From Niveibacterium sp. SC-1 (GTDB lineage Bacteria; Pseudomonadota; Gammaproteobacteria; Burkholderiales; Rhodocyclaceae), in assembly GCF_038235435.1 (NCBI RefSeq), contig NZ_CP151275.1, positions 4,650,001 through 4,714,000 on the forward strand: 64,000 nucleotides of DNA, written 5' to 3'. A model generated the notes under the pieces. That model worked only from the letters and a program-made list of their open reading frames with translations, ran no database searches and was not told the DNA's origin. A program made the position numbers and the translations under genes. Positions 52,320 through 61,308 of this stretch are shown one piece after another; the stretch's first letter is position 1; each line of letters starts with the position of its first letter.

Positions 52320-52407
52320 AACAGTTCTTCGCCCCATACGGCTTCCGTCGAGACCACGGAGCCGGCACAGTGCGCCCACTCCCCCAAGCGCCAACGGAAA
52401 ATCCGCC

Positions 52408-53622
52408 ATGAACGCCCCGCTCTCTACCCCCCAGCGGCACGCCCTCGCTGATCCCGCCCTGCCCGGCATCGACGCCGGTCTGGTCTTCCTGCTTGCCTGC
52501 GCGGCCGGCCTCTCGGTCGCCGCGATCTACTACAACCAGCCGATGCTGGGCATGCTGGCCGCGCAGTTCTCGGCCAGCCCGGCCGAGATCGGGCGGGTGC
52601 CAACCTTCACCCAGGTCGGCTACGCCCTGGGCATCTTCTTCCTCGCCCCGCTGGGCGACCGCTACGACCGCCGCACCATCATCCTCGCGAAGATCCTCGC
52701 GCTGACGCTCGCCCTGCTCGGCACCGCGGCCTCGCAGGCGCTGTGGCAGTTGATCGGCTGCTCGATCGCGCTGGGCCTCTCGGCCAGCCTCGCACAGGAC
52801 TGCGTGCCGGCGGCCGCCACGCTGGCGCCTGAACAGCGCCGCGGCCAGGTGGTGGGCACGGTGATGAGCGGCCTGCTCTTCGGCATCCTGCTGTCGCGGG
52901 TGGCGAGCGGCCTGATCGCCCAATGGCTGGGCTGGCGCGCGGTCTTCGTCCTCGCCGCGGCCTTCGTCGCAGTGCTGGGCGTGGTGGCGCAACGCCGCCT
53001 GCCGCGTGTCCCACCCACCACCACCCTGCCCTATGCCACGCTGCTCGGCTCGCTCGTCACGCTATGGCGGCGCTTCCCGGAACTGCGCCGTGCGGCGCTG
53101 GCCCAGGGGGCGCTGAGCCTTGCCTTCAGCGGCTTCTGGTCCACCCTGGCCCTGATGCTGCACCAGTCGCCTTTCAACTATGGCAGCGCGGTCGCCGGCG
53201 CCTTTGGCCTCGCCGGCGCGGTCGGCGCCCTGGCCGCCCCGCTCGCCGGACGCATTGCCGACCGTCGCGGCCCCCAACCGGTCACGCGCCTGGGTGCGGT
53301 GCTGGTCTTGCTGAGCTTCCTCGGCATGGCCTGGCTGCCGGGCAGCCTCGCGATGCTGATCGCCGGCGTGCTGCTCTTCGACCTGGGCGTGCAGGCCGCG
53401 CTGATCGCCCACCAGAGCATCATCTACCGGCAGGATCCGGCGGCCCGCAGCCGCCTCAACGCGATCCTGATCGGCGCGATGTTCATCGGCATGGCGCTGG
53501 GCTCCTCGCTGGCCAGCCTGATGCTCGCGCAGGCGGGTTGGCGTGGCGTCTGCCTGCTCGCCGCGGGCGCCGCCGCCTTGGCACTGGCGATCCGGCTGCT
53601 GCCGGCGCGCGACGCGGGCTGA
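52408..53622 (+). CDS. MFS transporter (putative exporter)
   Basis: The product has 404 residues with about 12 hydrophobic helices. YYNQPMLGMLAAQFSASPAE in the first loop, GIFFLAPLGDRYDRRTIIL (the MFS loop 2-3 motif) and GQVVGTVMSGLLFGILLSRV mark it as a drug-efflux-like member of the YgaY/YdeA-type group. It is divergent from a LysR regulator. The substrate is unknown; small organic compounds or sugars are possible. Confidence 0.88.
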   Translation: MNAPLSTPQRHALADPALPGIDAGLVFLLACAAGLSVAAIYYNQPMLGMLAAQFSASPAEIGRVPTFTQVGYALGIFFLAPLGDRYDRRTIILAKILALTLALLGTAASQALWQLIGCSIALGLSASLAQDCVPAAATLAPEQRRGQVVGTVMSGLLFGILLSRVASGLIAQWLGWRAVFVLAAAFVAVLGVVAQRRLPRVPPTTTLPYATLLGSLVTLWRRFPELRRAALAQGALSLAFSGFWSTLALMLHQSPFNYGSAVAGAFGLAGAVGALAAPLAGRIADRRGPQPVTRLGAVLVLLSFLGMAWLPGSLAMLIAGVLLFDLGVQAALIAHQSIIYRQDPAARSRLNAILIGAMFIGMALGSSLASLMLAQAGWRGVCLLAAGAAALALAIRLLPARDAG

Positions 53623-53834
53623 GGAAGCTGTCGCCCCACCACCCGAACGCGCACCCGCGCCGCCCCGACTGCCGCCAGTGAAGTTTTCCCGCCCGCGCTT
53701 AGGGCTGGGCTGGATGCACCCGGGCGCGGCGACTACGCTGCCAGCACCTGTTCCCGCCAGCCGGCGCCTGCCGGGACAGGCTCTTCGGCCGGGGCAATCC
53801 CTGCGTGCAGTTCCTTTCGACAAGGAGTGGGCTC

Positions 53835-54716
53835 GTGGCAAACGGCAACAGACTGAGCATCCTGAGCAATGCAGCGCGATCGGATCTGGTTCTCGACCCT
53901 TATCCCCACCTGCTGATCGAAAACGCGTTGGACCCGCAGGTCTTCGCCCAGCTCGCCGCCCATTTTCCCGAGGACGACATCGTGCGCGACGGCCGCCCCG
54001 AGGCCGAGCGCTGGTTCGACTACCCTGCCTGCAAGGTCCTGCATGACACGGCCATCGCGCCGATCTGGCAGGACTTCTTCCGCTACCACACCTCGGAAGC
54101 CTTCTTCCGCGAACTCGTTGCTCTCGCCGGGGACGCGCTGCGGCGGCTGAACCCCGACCTGGAAGCCCGCATCGGGCGACCGCTGGAGGGCTTTCGCGTG
54201 GGCATGCGCCCCGGGGGCCGCGAGGACACGCTGGCGCCAGGTGCCGACGTGTCCATGGAATGTCAGTTCTATGTGAACTACACCCGCCAGCTGCGCGCCG
54301 TGCGCGGCCCGCATGTGGATCGCCCTTCCGAGCTCTTTGCAGCCCTGCTCTACTTCCGCGACCCGGCGGACGAATCCGAGGGCGGCGATCTGGAGATCTG
54401 CGAGGCCCAGGCGCCGCTCTACCCGGATTCCCACTCGGTGAAGATCGCCGAGCTGCCCGCCGAGATCGCGCCAGCCGCGGTCAGGACGATCAAGAGCGCG
54501 CGCTACAGGGCGAACACCCTGGTGCTCTTCCTCAACTCGCCGCGCTCGGTCCATGCGGTGAGCCCGCGCACGCCGTCGCCCCTCACGCGCCGGCACATCA
54601 ACTTCTGCTGCGACGTGCCCTTCGATCTCTTCAGCTACCGCCTGCCGCCCAAACTGGCGCTCAAGAACCGACTGAACCAGATGCCCATGGGCTGGCGCAT
54701 CGCCAAGTACATCTGA
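53835..54716 (+). CDS. 2-oxoglutarate/Fe(II)-dependent oxygenase-like protein
   Basis: The product has 293 residues. The iron-binding triad is His160 and Asp162 in GPHVDRPSEL and His240 in SPRSVHAVSPR; Arg252 or Arg253 in TRRHINF would hold 2-oxoglutarate. The double-stranded beta-helix is the C-terminal half. The N-terminal half (LDPYPHLLIENALDPQVFAQ) is typical of prolyl-hydroxylase-like members often found with sulfotransferase or glycan genes. The GTG at 53835 has an AAGGAG 7 bases upstream and is preferred to the GTG at 53805. The substrate is unknown and no obvious partner is adjacent. Confidence 0.82.
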   Translation: MANGNRLSILSNAARSDLVLDPYPHLLIENALDPQVFAQLAAHFPEDDIVRDGRPEAERWFDYPACKVLHDTAIAPIWQDFFRYHTSEAFFRELVALAGDALRRLNPDLEARIGRPLEGFRVGMRPGGREDTLAPGADVSMECQFYVNYTRQLRAVRGPHVDRPSELFAALLYFRDPADESEGGDLEICEAQAPLYPDSHSVKIAELPAEIAPAAVRTIKSARYRANTLVLFLNSPRSVHAVSPRTPSPLTRRHINFCCDVPFDLFSYRLPPKLALKNRLNQMPMGWRIAKYI

Positions 54717-54821
54717 AATCCCACCCACTGGAGCCGGCCGCCACGGCGCGCTTTTGCGCCCGCTCATGGTCCTTGCAGCGCTGCTGCCGCAGAATCCGCC
54801 CTCTAACCGGGAGGAAAATGC

Positions 54822-56186
54822 ATGCACGACAAGACCGATGCCCGCCATCTGCAGCGCGGCCTGAAGAACCGGCATATCCAGTTAATCGCCCTGGGCGGGG
54901 CGATCGGTACCGGGCTCTTCCTCGGTGGCGGGCAGGCGATCCAGCTCGCCGGACCAGGCGTGCTGCTGGGTTATGCGGTGGCCGGGCTCATCGCCTTCCT
55001 GATCATGCGCCAGCTCGGCGAGATGGCCGTCGATGAGCCGGTCGCGGGCTCCTTCAGCCACTTCGCCTACAAGTACTGGGGCGACTTCTTCGGCTTCCTC
55101 TCCGGCTGGAACTACTGGGTGCTGTATGTGCTGGTGGGCATGGCCGAGCTCACGGCGGTGGGCGTCTACATGCAGTACTGGTGGCCGGCGTTGCCGACCT
55201 GGGTGTCGGCGCTCGTCTTCTTCGTGCTGATCAACGCGATCAACCTCGCCAACGTGAAGGCCTACGGCGAGATGGAGTTCTGGTTCTCGCTGATCAAGGT
55301 CGTCGCGATCATCGGCATGATCCTCTTCGGCGGCTGGCTGCTCATCACCGGCAGCGGCGGCCCGCAGGCCGGCGTGAGCAATCTGTGGGCGCATGGCGGT
55401 TTCCTGCCGCAGGGCACGCACGGTCTGGTGATGGCGCTGGCGCTGATCATGTTTTCCTTCGGCGGGCTTGAACTGATCGGGATCACCGCCGCCGAGGCCG
55501 ACGATCCGCAGCACTCGATCCCGCGCGCGGTCAATCAGGTGATCTATCGCATCCTGATCTTCTACATCGGCGCGCTCGCGATCCTGCTCTGCCTCTATCC
55601 GTGGAACCAGCTCGCGCAGGGCGGCAGTCCTTTCGTGCTGATCTTCCAGCAGCTGGGTGCCGCACCGGTGGCGCATGTGCTCAACGTGGTGGTGCTCAGC
55701 GCCGCGCTGTCGGTCTACAACAGCGGCGTCTACTGCAACAGCCGCATGCTCTACGGCCTTGCCGAGCAAGGTAACGCCCCCCGCCCGCTACTCGCGATCA
55801 ATGCCCGCGGCGTGCCGACGGCCGCACTGGGCGTCTCGGCGCTGGCCACGCTCGCCTGCGTGGTGATCAACTATGTGTTGCCGGGCGAGGCACTGGGGAT
55901 CCTGATGGCCCTGGTAGTCGCTTCGCTGGTGATCAACTGGGCGCTGATCAGCCTTTCGCACCTGCGCTTTCGCGCCGTTCGCGCGGGCAAGACCGGCTTC
56001 CCCGCGCCCTGGTATCCGTTCAGCAACTACCTGTGCCTCGGCTTCCTCGCGCTGGTGCTGGTGATCATCGGGCTCACGCCGGGCATCCGCGTGGCGGTAG
56101 TGCTGGTGCCGGTGTGGTTGCTGGTCCTGGGCGTGGGCTACCTGCTCACCCGGCGGCGGGCCGCGCAGAAGCCGCAACAGCCCTGA
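54822..56186 (+). CDS. Amino-acid permease, AAT family (AroP/ProY-like)
   Basis: The product has 454 residues with 12 predicted membrane helices. HLQRGLKNRHIQLIALGGAI, GTGLFLGGGQAI, FLIMRQLGEMAVDEPVAGSF and ELIGITAAEADDP are classical signatures of the AroP/PheP/ProY/GabP group of proton-coupled amino-acid importers. The individual substrate cannot be deduced. The ATG at 54822 is used. It is not linked to the genes on either side; a riboswitch for metX follows about 100 bp downstream. Confidence 0.92.
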   Translation: MHDKTDARHLQRGLKNRHIQLIALGGAIGTGLFLGGGQAIQLAGPGVLLGYAVAGLIAFLIMRQLGEMAVDEPVAGSFSHFAYKYWGDFFGFLSGWNYWVLYVLVGMAELTAVGVYMQYWWPALPTWVSALVFFVLINAINLANVKAYGEMEFWFSLIKVVAIIGMILFGGWLLITGSGGPQAGVSNLWAHGGFLPQGTHGLVMALALIMFSFGGLELIGITAAEADDPQHSIPRAVNQVIYRILIFYIGALAILLCLYPWNQLAQGGSPFVLIFQQLGAAPVAHVLNVVVLSAALSVYNSGVYCNSRMLYGLAEQGNAPRPLLAINARGVPTAALGVSALATLACVVINYVLPGEALGILMALVVASLVINWALISLSHLRFRAVRAGKTGFPAPWYPFSNYLCLGFLALVLVIIGLTPGIRVAVVLVPVWLLVLGVGYLLTRRRAAQKPQQP

Positions 56187-56285
56187 AGCCGCGGGAGAAG
56201 CCCGGCCTGAGCCGGATCAAGCCGGCGCGGATTCCCGGGTCCGCCGGTTTGACTTTGCCCAGCCCGAGGGGTAGTTTTGACCGAT

Positions 56286-56340
56286 AGCGCCGATTTGTCT
56301 CAGCTTGCGGGCGCTCAACAAATCCGGCTAAAGCGAGGGC
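56286..56340 (+). promoter_or_regulatory. SAM-II-type (SAM-alpha) riboswitch before metX
   Basis: The H-type pseudoknot of the SAM-II class is visible. P1 is AGCGCC (56286-56291) with GGCGCT (56310-56315). The pseudoknot stem is GATTTGT (56292-56298) with ACAAATC (56318-56324), seven perfect pairs. The conserved CTTGC of the loop and the 3' GGCTAAAGCGAGGG are in place. It follows the order of the crystallised SAM-II RNA closely. It would bind S-adenosylmethionine and repress metX-metW. SAM-II is best known from alphaproteobacteria. Confidence 0.85.
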
Positions 56341-56379
56341 AGCCCGACCCAGTGCTCTCCGCAACCGGTCGGGCTTTTC
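56341..56379 (+). terminator. Riboswitch expression-platform terminator
   Basis: AGCCCGACC (56341-56349) and GGTCGGGCT (56367-56375) form a perfect 9-bp stem with a 17-base loop and a T-rich tail (TTTTCGTTTT). It starts at the base after the riboswitch core and ends before the metX ribosome-binding site, so SAM control is probably by premature termination. It may equally serve as the terminator of the upstream permease gene. Confidence 0.75.
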
Positions 56380-56397
56380 GTTTTCAAGGGTAGCTTC

Positions 56398-57525
56398 ATG
56401 TCTGAACCCGGTTCCGTCGGCGTCGTGACGCCGCAGCGGGCACACTTCCCCGAGCCGCTGGTCCTCAAGAGCGGCGCGGTCCTTCCCTCCTACGACCTGG
56501 TCTACGAGACCTACGGCGAGCTCAATGCCGCGCGTGACAACGCGGTCCTGGTCTGCCATGCGCTCTCGGGCTCGCACCACGTTGCGGGGACCTACGCCGA
56601 CCGGCCGAAGTCCCTGGGCTGGTGGGACAACCTCGTCGGCCCCGGCAAGCCGCTCGATACCCGCAAGTTCTTCGTGATCGGGGTGAACAACCTGGGCGGC
56701 TGCTACGGGTCGACCGGTCCGGTGTCCGAGAATCCGGCGACCGGCAAGCCCTGGGGCGCGGACTTCCCCTTCGTCACGGTGGAAGACTGGGTCGTGGCGC
56801 AGGCACGACTTGCCGACCAGCTGGGCATCGCGTGCTTTGCCGCGGTGATCGGCGGGAGCCTGGGCGGCATGCAGGCGCTGGAGTGGACGCTGCGCTATCC
56901 GGATCGGGTGCGTTATGCGGGCATCATTGCCGCGGCGTCCAAGCTCACGGCGCAGAACATCGCCTTCAACGAGGTCGCGCGCCAGGCCATCCTGTCCGAC
57001 CCGGATTTCCACGGCGGTCACTACTACGAACACGGCGTGGTGCCCACGCGCGGCCTGCGTCTGGCCCGCATGGTGGGCCACATCACCTATCTCTCGGACG
57101 ACTCGATGGCCGAGAAATTCGGCCGCAAGCTGCGCCACGGCGAGCACATGTACCACTGGGACGTGGAGTTCGAGATCGAGTCCTACCTGCGCTACCAGGG
57201 CGACAAGTTCGCCGGCTTCTTCGACGCCAACACCTATCTGCTGGCGACCAAGGCGCTGGACTATTTCGACCCGGCCTTCGACTTCGACGGCGATCTGCCC
57301 GCGGCGCTGGCGCGCGCGAAGGCGGACTTCCTTGTCGCTTCCTTCACGACTGACTGGCGCTTCTCGCCGGCGCGCTCGCGCGAGCTGATGCACGCACTGA
57401 TGCGCAACGGCCTCAAGGTCAGTTACGCGGAGATCGACTGCCCCGCGGGGCACGACTCCTTCCTGCTCGACGATCCGCAGTACCACGCGGTGCTGCGGGC
57501 CTGGTTCGACGGCATCGAGGTGTGA
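56398..57525 (+). CDS. metX: Homoserine O-acyltransferase MetX
   Basis: MetX acylates homoserine as the first committed step of methionine synthesis. The product has 375 residues of the alpha/beta-hydrolase fold. ICHALSGS-like [10 protein letters not shown] is the oxyanion region and [13 protein letters not shown] has the nucleophile Ser154; [12 protein letters not shown] holds the catalytic His and Asp. In proteobacteria with a metW neighbour MetX often uses succinyl-CoA; whether this one uses acetyl- or succinyl-CoA is not settled by sequence alone. Its leader has a SAM-II riboswitch. metW starts 1 bp after its stop. Confidence 0.96.
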   Translation: MSEPGSVGVVTPQRAHFPEPLVLKSGAVLPSYDLVYETYGELNAARDNAVLVCHALSGSHHVAGTYADRPKSLGWWDNLVGPGKPLDTRKFFVIGVNNLGGCYGSTGPVSENPATGKPWGADFPFVTVEDWVVAQARLADQLGIACFAAVIGGSLGGMQALEWTLRYPDRVRYAGIIAAASKLTAQNIAFNEVARQAILSDPDFHGGHYYEHGVVPTRGLRLARMVGHITYLSDDSMAEKFGRKLRHGEHMYHWDVEFEIESYLRYQGDKFAGFFDANTYLLATKALDYFDPAFDFDGDLPAALARAKADFLVASFTTDWRFSPARSRELMHALMRNGLKVSYAEIDCPAGHDSFLLDDPQYHAVLRAWFDGIEV

Positions 57526-57526
57526 G

Positions 57527-58141
57527 ATGAGCACGGACCTGATCCAGGTGGCGGAGAGCGGCCGCTACGACTTTGATGTGATCGCCCGCTGGATGAAGCC
57601 TGGCGAGCGTGTGCTCGACCTGGGCTGCGGCGACGGCAGCCTGCTCAAACATCTGCGCGAGGTGCGTCAGGTGGAGGGCTACGGCGTCGAGCTCGATCCG
57701 GCCAACATCGTGGCCTGCGTGCGCAATGGGGTGTCGGTGCTGCAGATCGACCTCGAAGGCGGACTCGAGGACTTCGAGGACGCCCAGTTCGACCACGTGG
57801 TCATGAGCCTCTCGCTGCAGGCGGTACGCCACACCGAGCGCATTCTCGACGAGATGCTGCGCGTCGGTATCGAGGCGGTGGTGAGCTTCCCGAACTTCGG
57901 CTACTGGCGGCATCGCCAGGCGATCCTCAACGGACGCATGCCGGTCTCCGAGAGCCTGCCCTACCAGTGGTACGACACACCCAACGTGCGCTTCTTCACC
58001 ATCGCCGACTTCGAGGCGCTGTGCGAGCGGCGCGGCATCGTGGTGCACGAGCGCGCGGCGTTCGACGAAGGGGTGCCGGTCACGCAGGAAGCCAACTTCC
58101 TCGCCAGCGTGGCGATGTATCGCCTCGGTCGTCGCGCCTAG
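57527..58141 (+). CDS. metW: Methionine biosynthesis protein MetW
   Basis: The product has 204 residues with a SAM-dependent methyltransferase-like fold: VLDLGCGDGSLLKHL is motif I, and VVMSLSLQAVRHTERILDEM and SFPNFGYWRHRQAI follow. MetW is needed for full MetX activity in several proteobacteria, probably by direct association. FPNFGYW and RMPVSESLPYQWYDTPNVRF are family markers. It is in one operon with metX, with a single base between the two genes, under the same SAM-responsive leader. Confidence 0.96.
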   Translation: MSTDLIQVAESGRYDFDVIARWMKPGERVLDLGCGDGSLLKHLREVRQVEGYGVELDPANIVACVRNGVSVLQIDLEGGLEDFEDAQFDHVVMSLSLQAVRHTERILDEMLRVGIEAVVSFPNFGYWRHRQAILNGRMPVSESLPYQWYDTPNVRFFTIADFEALCERRGIVVHERAAFDEGVPVTQEANFLASVAMYRLGRRA

Positions 58142-58161
58142 CGCCGGCGCACGCGAAACGA

Positions 58162-58545
58162 CTACTCGCGCGGTTCCGGGCGGGGCTTCGGCAGGTGACG
58201 CCGCAGCCCCGCTTCCAGTTCACGCCACCACCAGGTGGCATGCGGATGGAGCCAGGCCCAGGGCAGCCGCCGTCCGTAGCGGTGCTTGCGCATCACTCGC
58301 TCGACCAGGTAGTCGCGCCGGAAGCCGGCCCACTCGGGTGCCGGCATCGCCCAGAGGTTGGCCGCCACGGCCGGTCGCACCTCGTTCCAGTAGATGCGCT
58401 TGAGCTCCTCGATCGAATACTTGGAGCGCGCACAGACCCGCAGGACGAAATCCAGCTCGCCGGCGGGGTCGGTGTCCATCCAGAACATCTGCATCGCGTC
58501 CCACACCGGGATACGGTCGGCAAGATCGGCTTCGGGCGACAACAT
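58162..58545 (-). CDS. DUF7079-type protein
   Basis: The product has 127 residues. The opening (ADLADRIPVWDAMQMFWMDT) and SKYSIEELKRIYWNEVRPAV and WAGFRRDYLVERVM match a short helical family (DUF7079) of unknown function found as a single-domain protein. The start at 58545 lies 14 bp downstream of the sorbosone-dehydrogenase gene's stop, so the two are probably co-transcribed. Convergent with metW, with 20 bp between stops. Confidence 0.7.
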   Translation of the reverse strand: MLSPEADLADRIPVWDAMQMFWMDTDPAGELDFVLRVCARSKYSIEELKRIYWNEVRPAVAANLWAMPAPEWAGFRRDYLVERVMRKHRYGRRLPWAWLHPHATWWWRELEAGLRRHLPKPRPEPRE

Positions 58546-58559
58546 ATTCTGAGGATTGC

Positions 58560-59951
58560 CTACTGGGTCGGATAGAGCTGGTAGATCGCGCCAGCGTAGT
58601 CGTCGGAGATGAGCAGGGTGTTGCCGTAGGGCACGGCCTGCACTGGCCGGCCCCAACGGGTGCGCGCCTGGGCATCGAGCACGAAGCCGCTCACCATCTC
58701 GCGCGGTTCGCCCGCTTTCCCGGCCGCATCGAAGGGCACGAAGAGCACCATGTGCCCGTTGAGCCGGCTGCAATTCCAGCAGCCGTGCAGGCCGATGGCC
58801 GCACCCTGCTTCCACGGCGCGGGCAGGCCCGAGTCATGCAGGAACGAGAGCCCCAGCGGCGCGCTGTGGGGCGGCAGGCCGCGCTGAATGCGGGGCAGCG
58901 CGGCGCAGTTGCGCTTGCTCCCGTCGGCGTTCATCTGGGCGTCGCGGTCGTAGGGCATGTCGGCCCAGCCGCTGGCGCTGCGCGGATTGGGATTGCAGTA
59001 GGGCCAGCCGTAGTCGCCACCGTCGGCGATGGCGCTGAAGAGCTCGGGCGGATTGGCGTCCACGAAGGCGGTGAGCACCCGACCGAAGTCGTCCTTGCCG
59101 TCGCCGTCGAAATCGTCGTGATAGGGGTAGGCGATGTTGTCGCGCTGGTTGCCCGCCGCCCACAGCGTGTTCGTCCCGGGCAGGAAGCGCACGCCTTCTG
59201 CGTTGCGGATGCCGCGCGCGAAGAGGCGTCCGTTCTTCCCATCCAGGTCGTAGCGATAGATGGCCCCGCGCACCGGACTCGATGTGGTGTCCGAATCGCA
59301 GGCATTGCACGTAGAGGCGATCGCGACGTAGAGCGCCGGCTCGCTGGAGATCGCGATGTTCTTCAGGGGGTGGCCATAGCTGCCGCCCAGCTCCGGCGTG
59401 GAGGCGTCCGGAAGGGCCGCGACGATGAGCTCCGGCGTGCCGGCCGTGGTCTGTCCGCTGCTGTAGGCGTAGCGCACCACGCGCCGCGATTCGGCGACGT
59501 AGAGCCAGGTACTGGCGCCCTGGCTGAAGAAGACCATGTCGTGCGGCAGCGCGAGGCCGCTCGCAAAGCTGAAGACCTCGGGCAAGGCACCGCTGCGCGG
59601 TCGCAGCAGGGTGATCGTGCCGGCGCTGGGTCGCGACACCAGCACATCGCCGTTGGGCACCACCGCCATGAAGCGCGCCTCGGCCACGCGGGCGAAGACG
59701 CGGATGCCGAAGCCCTGTGGTACGCGCAGCTGGCGGCTGCCGACAATCTGTCCGCCTTCGGCGCCCGCCGGCACTTCCAGCGTCAGGCTGCGCAGGCGGG
59801 TGTCCGGGCTCCCGCCGCCGGTAGCCGGCGGCGGCGTCGCGGCGCCGCTGTCACCCCCGCCGCAGCCCGCCAGCGCGAGCATCAGCACAAGGGCGGCGCG
59901 CAAGCCCGCGAACGGCAAGCGCGCAGTCGGGGACGGATTCGTCGAACGCAT
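58560..59951 (-). CDS. Sorbosone/glucose dehydrogenase-like lipoprotein (PQQ type)
   Basis: The product has 463 residues. The lipobox MLALAGC is followed by a Gly/Pro-rich tether. The body is a six-bladed beta-propeller-like domain with RFMAVVPNGDVLVSRPSAG, LPHDMVFFSQGASTWLYVAE, NAEGVRFLPGTNTLWAAGNQ, DYGWPYCNPN and GHMVLFVPFDAAG. These resemble PQQ-dependent sugar or L-sorbosone dehydrogenases that oxidise sugars in the periplasm. Several cysteines (CNACDS, GCWNCSRL) may form disulfides. Whether PQQ is bound cannot be judged. No pqq genes are in the window. Confidence 0.85.
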   Translation of the reverse strand: MRSTNPSPTARLPFAGLRAALVLMLALAGCGGGDSGAATPPPATGGGSPDTRLRSLTLEVPAGAEGGQIVGSRQLRVPQGFGIRVFARVAEARFMAVVPNGDVLVSRPSAGTITLLRPRSGALPEVFSFASGLALPHDMVFFSQGASTWLYVAESRRVVRYAYSSGQTTAGTPELIVAALPDASTPELGGSYGHPLKNIAISSEPALYVAIASTCNACDSDTTSSPVRGAIYRYDLDGKNGRLFARGIRNAEGVRFLPGTNTLWAAGNQRDNIAYPYHDDFDGDGKDDFGRVLTAFVDANPPELFSAIADGGDYGWPYCNPNPRSASGWADMPYDRDAQMNADGSKRNCAALPRIQRGLPPHSAPLGLSFLHDSGLPAPWKQGAAIGLHGCWNCSRLNGHMVLFVPFDAAGKAGEPREMVSGFVLDAQARTRWGRPVQAVPYGNTLLISDDYAGAIYQLYPTQ

Positions 59952-60056
59952 CGGAGCTCCTCCTCCGGCTTCGGACAGGAGGCACCGGCGCGGGTTCAGT
60001 GCGCGCCGCGAATGCGTAGGTCGAGCGGTACTTTCGAGCGTCCGCTCAGTGGCCCC

Positions 60057-60614
60057 TCAGTGGCCCTTGAGCGCGTAGATGCCCGGCGCGTTGCGCCAGT
60101 AGCCCTTGTAGTCCATGCCGCAGCCGAAGAGGAAACGGTCGGCAACATCCAGGCCGGAGAAGTCGGCACGCATGCCCGGGAAAGCCTTGCGGTCGTGGTC
60201 CTTGTGCACCAGCACGGCGGAGTGCACGGTCTCGGCCCCTTCCTGCTTCAGGTGCTCGATGATCGCCTTGAGCGTGAAGCCCTCGTCGAGGATATCGTCC
60301 AGCACGAGCACGGAGCGACCGCGCAGATCCTGGGTCGGCCGCACGCGCCAGTCGAGCAGGTTGCCATTGAGCGCATGGCCGTAGCGCGAGGCATGCAGGT
60401 AGGCGACCTCCAGCGGGAAGAGCAGGCGCGGCAGGAGCCGGCCGGCGAGGATCAGCCCGCCATTCATGACCACGTAGACCAGCGGGTTGCTGCCTGACAG
60501 GCGTGCGGTGATCTCGGTGGCCAGCCGGTCCAGTGCGGCGTCCACTTCTTCGGCGGACACCAGGCAATCGGCTTCCGCCATCGCGCGTTCGATTTCGTTG
60601 ATGTCGATGCTCAT
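60057..60614 (-). CDS. hpt: Hypoxanthine-guanine phosphoribosyltransferase
   Basis: The enzyme makes IMP and GMP from hypoxanthine or guanine and PRPP. The product has 185 residues. The PRPP-binding signature is VLVLDDILDEGFTL, YVVMNGGLILAGRLLPRLLF is the N-terminal pyrophosphate loop and DYKGYWRNAPGIY follows. The form DDILDEG matches the betaproteobacterial group of this family. The ATG at 60614 is 35 bp downstream of apt, on the same strand. Confidence 0.92.
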   Translation of the reverse strand: MSIDINEIERAMAEADCLVSAEEVDAALDRLATEITARLSGSNPLVYVVMNGGLILAGRLLPRLLFPLEVAYLHASRYGHALNGNLLDWRVRPTQDLRGRSVLVLDDILDEGFTLKAIIEHLKQEGAETVHSAVLVHKDHDRKAFPGMRADFSGLDVADRFLFGCGMDYKGYWRNAPGIYALKGH

Positions 60615-60649
60615 TGCATATCCTCGATGCGTTGCGAGAACAGCGGCGC

Positions 60650-61192
60650 TCAGTGCCCGCTGAAGTCCACCAGGGTGAAGAGCGGCAGGCCGGCGTCGCG
60701 TAGGAGCTTCGAGCCGCCCAGCTCGGGCAGGTCCACGATCGCGCAGCCTTCCACCACGATCGCCCCCAGGCGCTCGAGCAGCTTCTTGCCGGCCATCATC
60801 GTGCCGCCGGTGGCGATCAGGTCGTCGATCAGCAGCACGCGGTCGCCGGCCCGACACGCGTCGGCGTGCAGCTCCACGGTCGCGCTGCCGTATTCGAGCT
60901 CGTATTCCTCGGCGATCGTGTTGAAGGGCAGCTTGCCCTTCTTGCGGATCGGCACGAAGCCGACATTGAGTTCATGCGCGAGGATGGCGCCGATGATGAA
61001 GCCGCGCGCGTCGATGCCGGCGACCACGTCGATCTTCTGGTCCATGTAGCGGAACACGAAGTGCTCGACCAGCACGCGCAGCGTCTTGGGGTCCTGCAAC
61101 AACGGCGTGATGTCGCGGAACTGCACGCCGGGCTGAGGCCAGTCCGGCACGGTGCGGATGCGGTCACGCAGGTAGTTGGGATCGAGCAGCAT
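60650..61192 (-). CDS. apt: Adenine phosphoribosyltransferase
   Basis: Apt makes AMP from adenine and PRPP. The product has 180 residues. Signatures are [44 protein letters not shown] and the PRPP loop [14 protein letters not shown]. The ATG at 61192 is the family-typical start. With hpt and the purine permease upstream (61309) it forms a purine uptake and salvage cluster, read leftward; the 116-bp gap to the permease contains no recognisable terminator. Confidence 0.96.
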   Translation of the reverse strand: MLLDPNYLRDRIRTVPDWPQPGVQFRDITPLLQDPKTLRVLVEHFVFRYMDQKIDVVAGIDARGFIIGAILAHELNVGFVPIRKKGKLPFNTIAEEYELEYGSATVELHADACRAGDRVLLIDDLIATGGTMMAGKKLLERLGAIVVEGCAIVDLPELGGSKLLRDAGLPLFTLVDFSGH

Positions 61193-61308
61193 GGGGAACC
61201 TCGGAAGACGGCGGACCGTTGCGACGGACCGTTGAAATGCACGATGGCCGCCGCTGCCGGCGACCATCGCAGTTTAGCCGCAGGCCAGGCCCACGGTTTC
61301 GTCCTGGA

